A stretch of 5,518 nt of DNA from an uncultured Alphaproteobacteria bacterium (GTDB lineage Bacteria > Pseudomonadota > Alphaproteobacteria > Rickettsiales > UBA1997), in NCBI GenBank assembly GCA_903858915.1, contig CAIOKL010000156.1, forward strand, positions 1 to 5,518, written 5' to 3'. The notes beneath the pieces are model-generated. The model made no database searches and had not been told where the DNA came from. It saw only the letters and a program-made list of their open reading frames with translations. Position numbers and translations under genes: made by a program. Every line of letters begins with the position of its first letter. The first letter of the stretch is position 1. This document shows positions 5,292-5,518 of the stretch, in pieces.

Positions 5292-5518
5292 ATGGAAAAA
5301 ATTAGTAATTTCTTATCGTTTAGGAAAAATTTAAATAATCCGGATTGGGTCTCGGCTTATGTTCAATTGTTTTTATTGCTTGTTACCATTGCCTCTTTAT
5401 TTCTTACAAATATTAAAGAAATTTTTGTTATTAAAAATTTAAACGAAAAAAAAGTTATTCAAGAAAAAGAGTTGCGAAACTTAAAAGAACTACAAAAACA
5501 ATATGTTTTAAATTTAGG
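5292..5518 (+). CDS. N-terminal part of a single-pass membrane protein with a coiled-coil-like region, partial
   Basis: From the ATG at 5292 an open frame runs to the window end with 75 complete codons. The same phase has a TAA at 5256-5258 and no ATG, GTG or TTG between, so this start is the natural one. There is no Shine-Dalgarno sequence. Residues 1-21 are polar, about 23-41 form a hydrophobic segment rich in L, F, V and I, and residues 42-75 are rich in K, E, N and Q with regularly spaced hydrophobics, like a helix or coiled coil. It is probably an inner-membrane protein with one membrane span so far. The position of D-W-V-S-A-Y-V-Q just before the span is a detail to use in searching. 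I do not recognise the family and the C-terminal part is missing. Confidence 0.6.
   Translation, partial: MEKISNFLSFRKNLNNPDWVSAYVQLFLLLVTIASLFLTNIKEIFVIKNLNEKKVIQEKELRNLKELQKQYVLNL

Overview
This window looks like a piece of chromosome from an AT-rich alphaproteobacterium. HslU and PurB both read as alphaproteobacterial in type: HslU has the GYVGRD pore loop and an FDIPGG segment in its I domain, and PurB has GRSHGIHAEP and NLGGLVFSQR. A bacterial relative of the mitochondrial CCDC90/MCUR1 family lies between them. AT-rich intergenic DNA and A/U-rich leaders fit a Rickettsiales-like or other reduced or uncultured lineage, but I cannot name a genus. All genes are on the + strand.

Layout. 1-82: the last 26 codons of a gene, probably a small TRAFAC GTPase of EngB type. 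79-207: a possible 42-residue membrane peptide overlapping both neighbours. This stretch also holds a near-consensus promoter (TTAACA-17-TATAAT) that probably drives hslU. 185-1531: hslU, the unfoldase ATPase of the HslUV protease, without hslV beside it. 1532-1660: a gap with a TTGACA-16-TATGTT promoter and a perfect 16-bp AT palindrome. 1661-2086: a tail-anchored coiled-coil protein of the CCDC90/DUF1640 type with an internal 20-residue duplication.

2087-2195: a weak terminator-like hairpin, then a TATAAT-type promoter. 2196-5047: four tightly packed genes, purB, a DUF1993 gene, msrB and a DUF3800 gene, separated by 27, 9 and 2 bases, probably one transcript. purB serves purine synthesis and msrB repairs oxidised methionine. 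The DUF1993 protein has no known function. The DUF3800 protein is a predicted RNase H-fold enzyme whose arginine codon choice differs sharply from purB, so it may be a later arrival.

5048-5291: an intergenic stretch with a long-armed inverted repeat (12-bp perfect arms around 44 bases) richer in G+C than its flanks, then smaller AT-rich palindromes. 5292-5518: the start of a gene for a single-pass membrane protein with a charged, coiled-coil-like region, cut by the window end.

No start codon in the window has a convincing Shine-Dalgarno sequence. I see no CRISPR array, tRNA, rRNA or insertion sequence. Most of the window is housekeeping. The parts most worth a second look are the DUF3800 cargo gene, the inverted-repeat element after it, the CCDC90-like protein, and the crowded promoter/small-ORF/hslU start.
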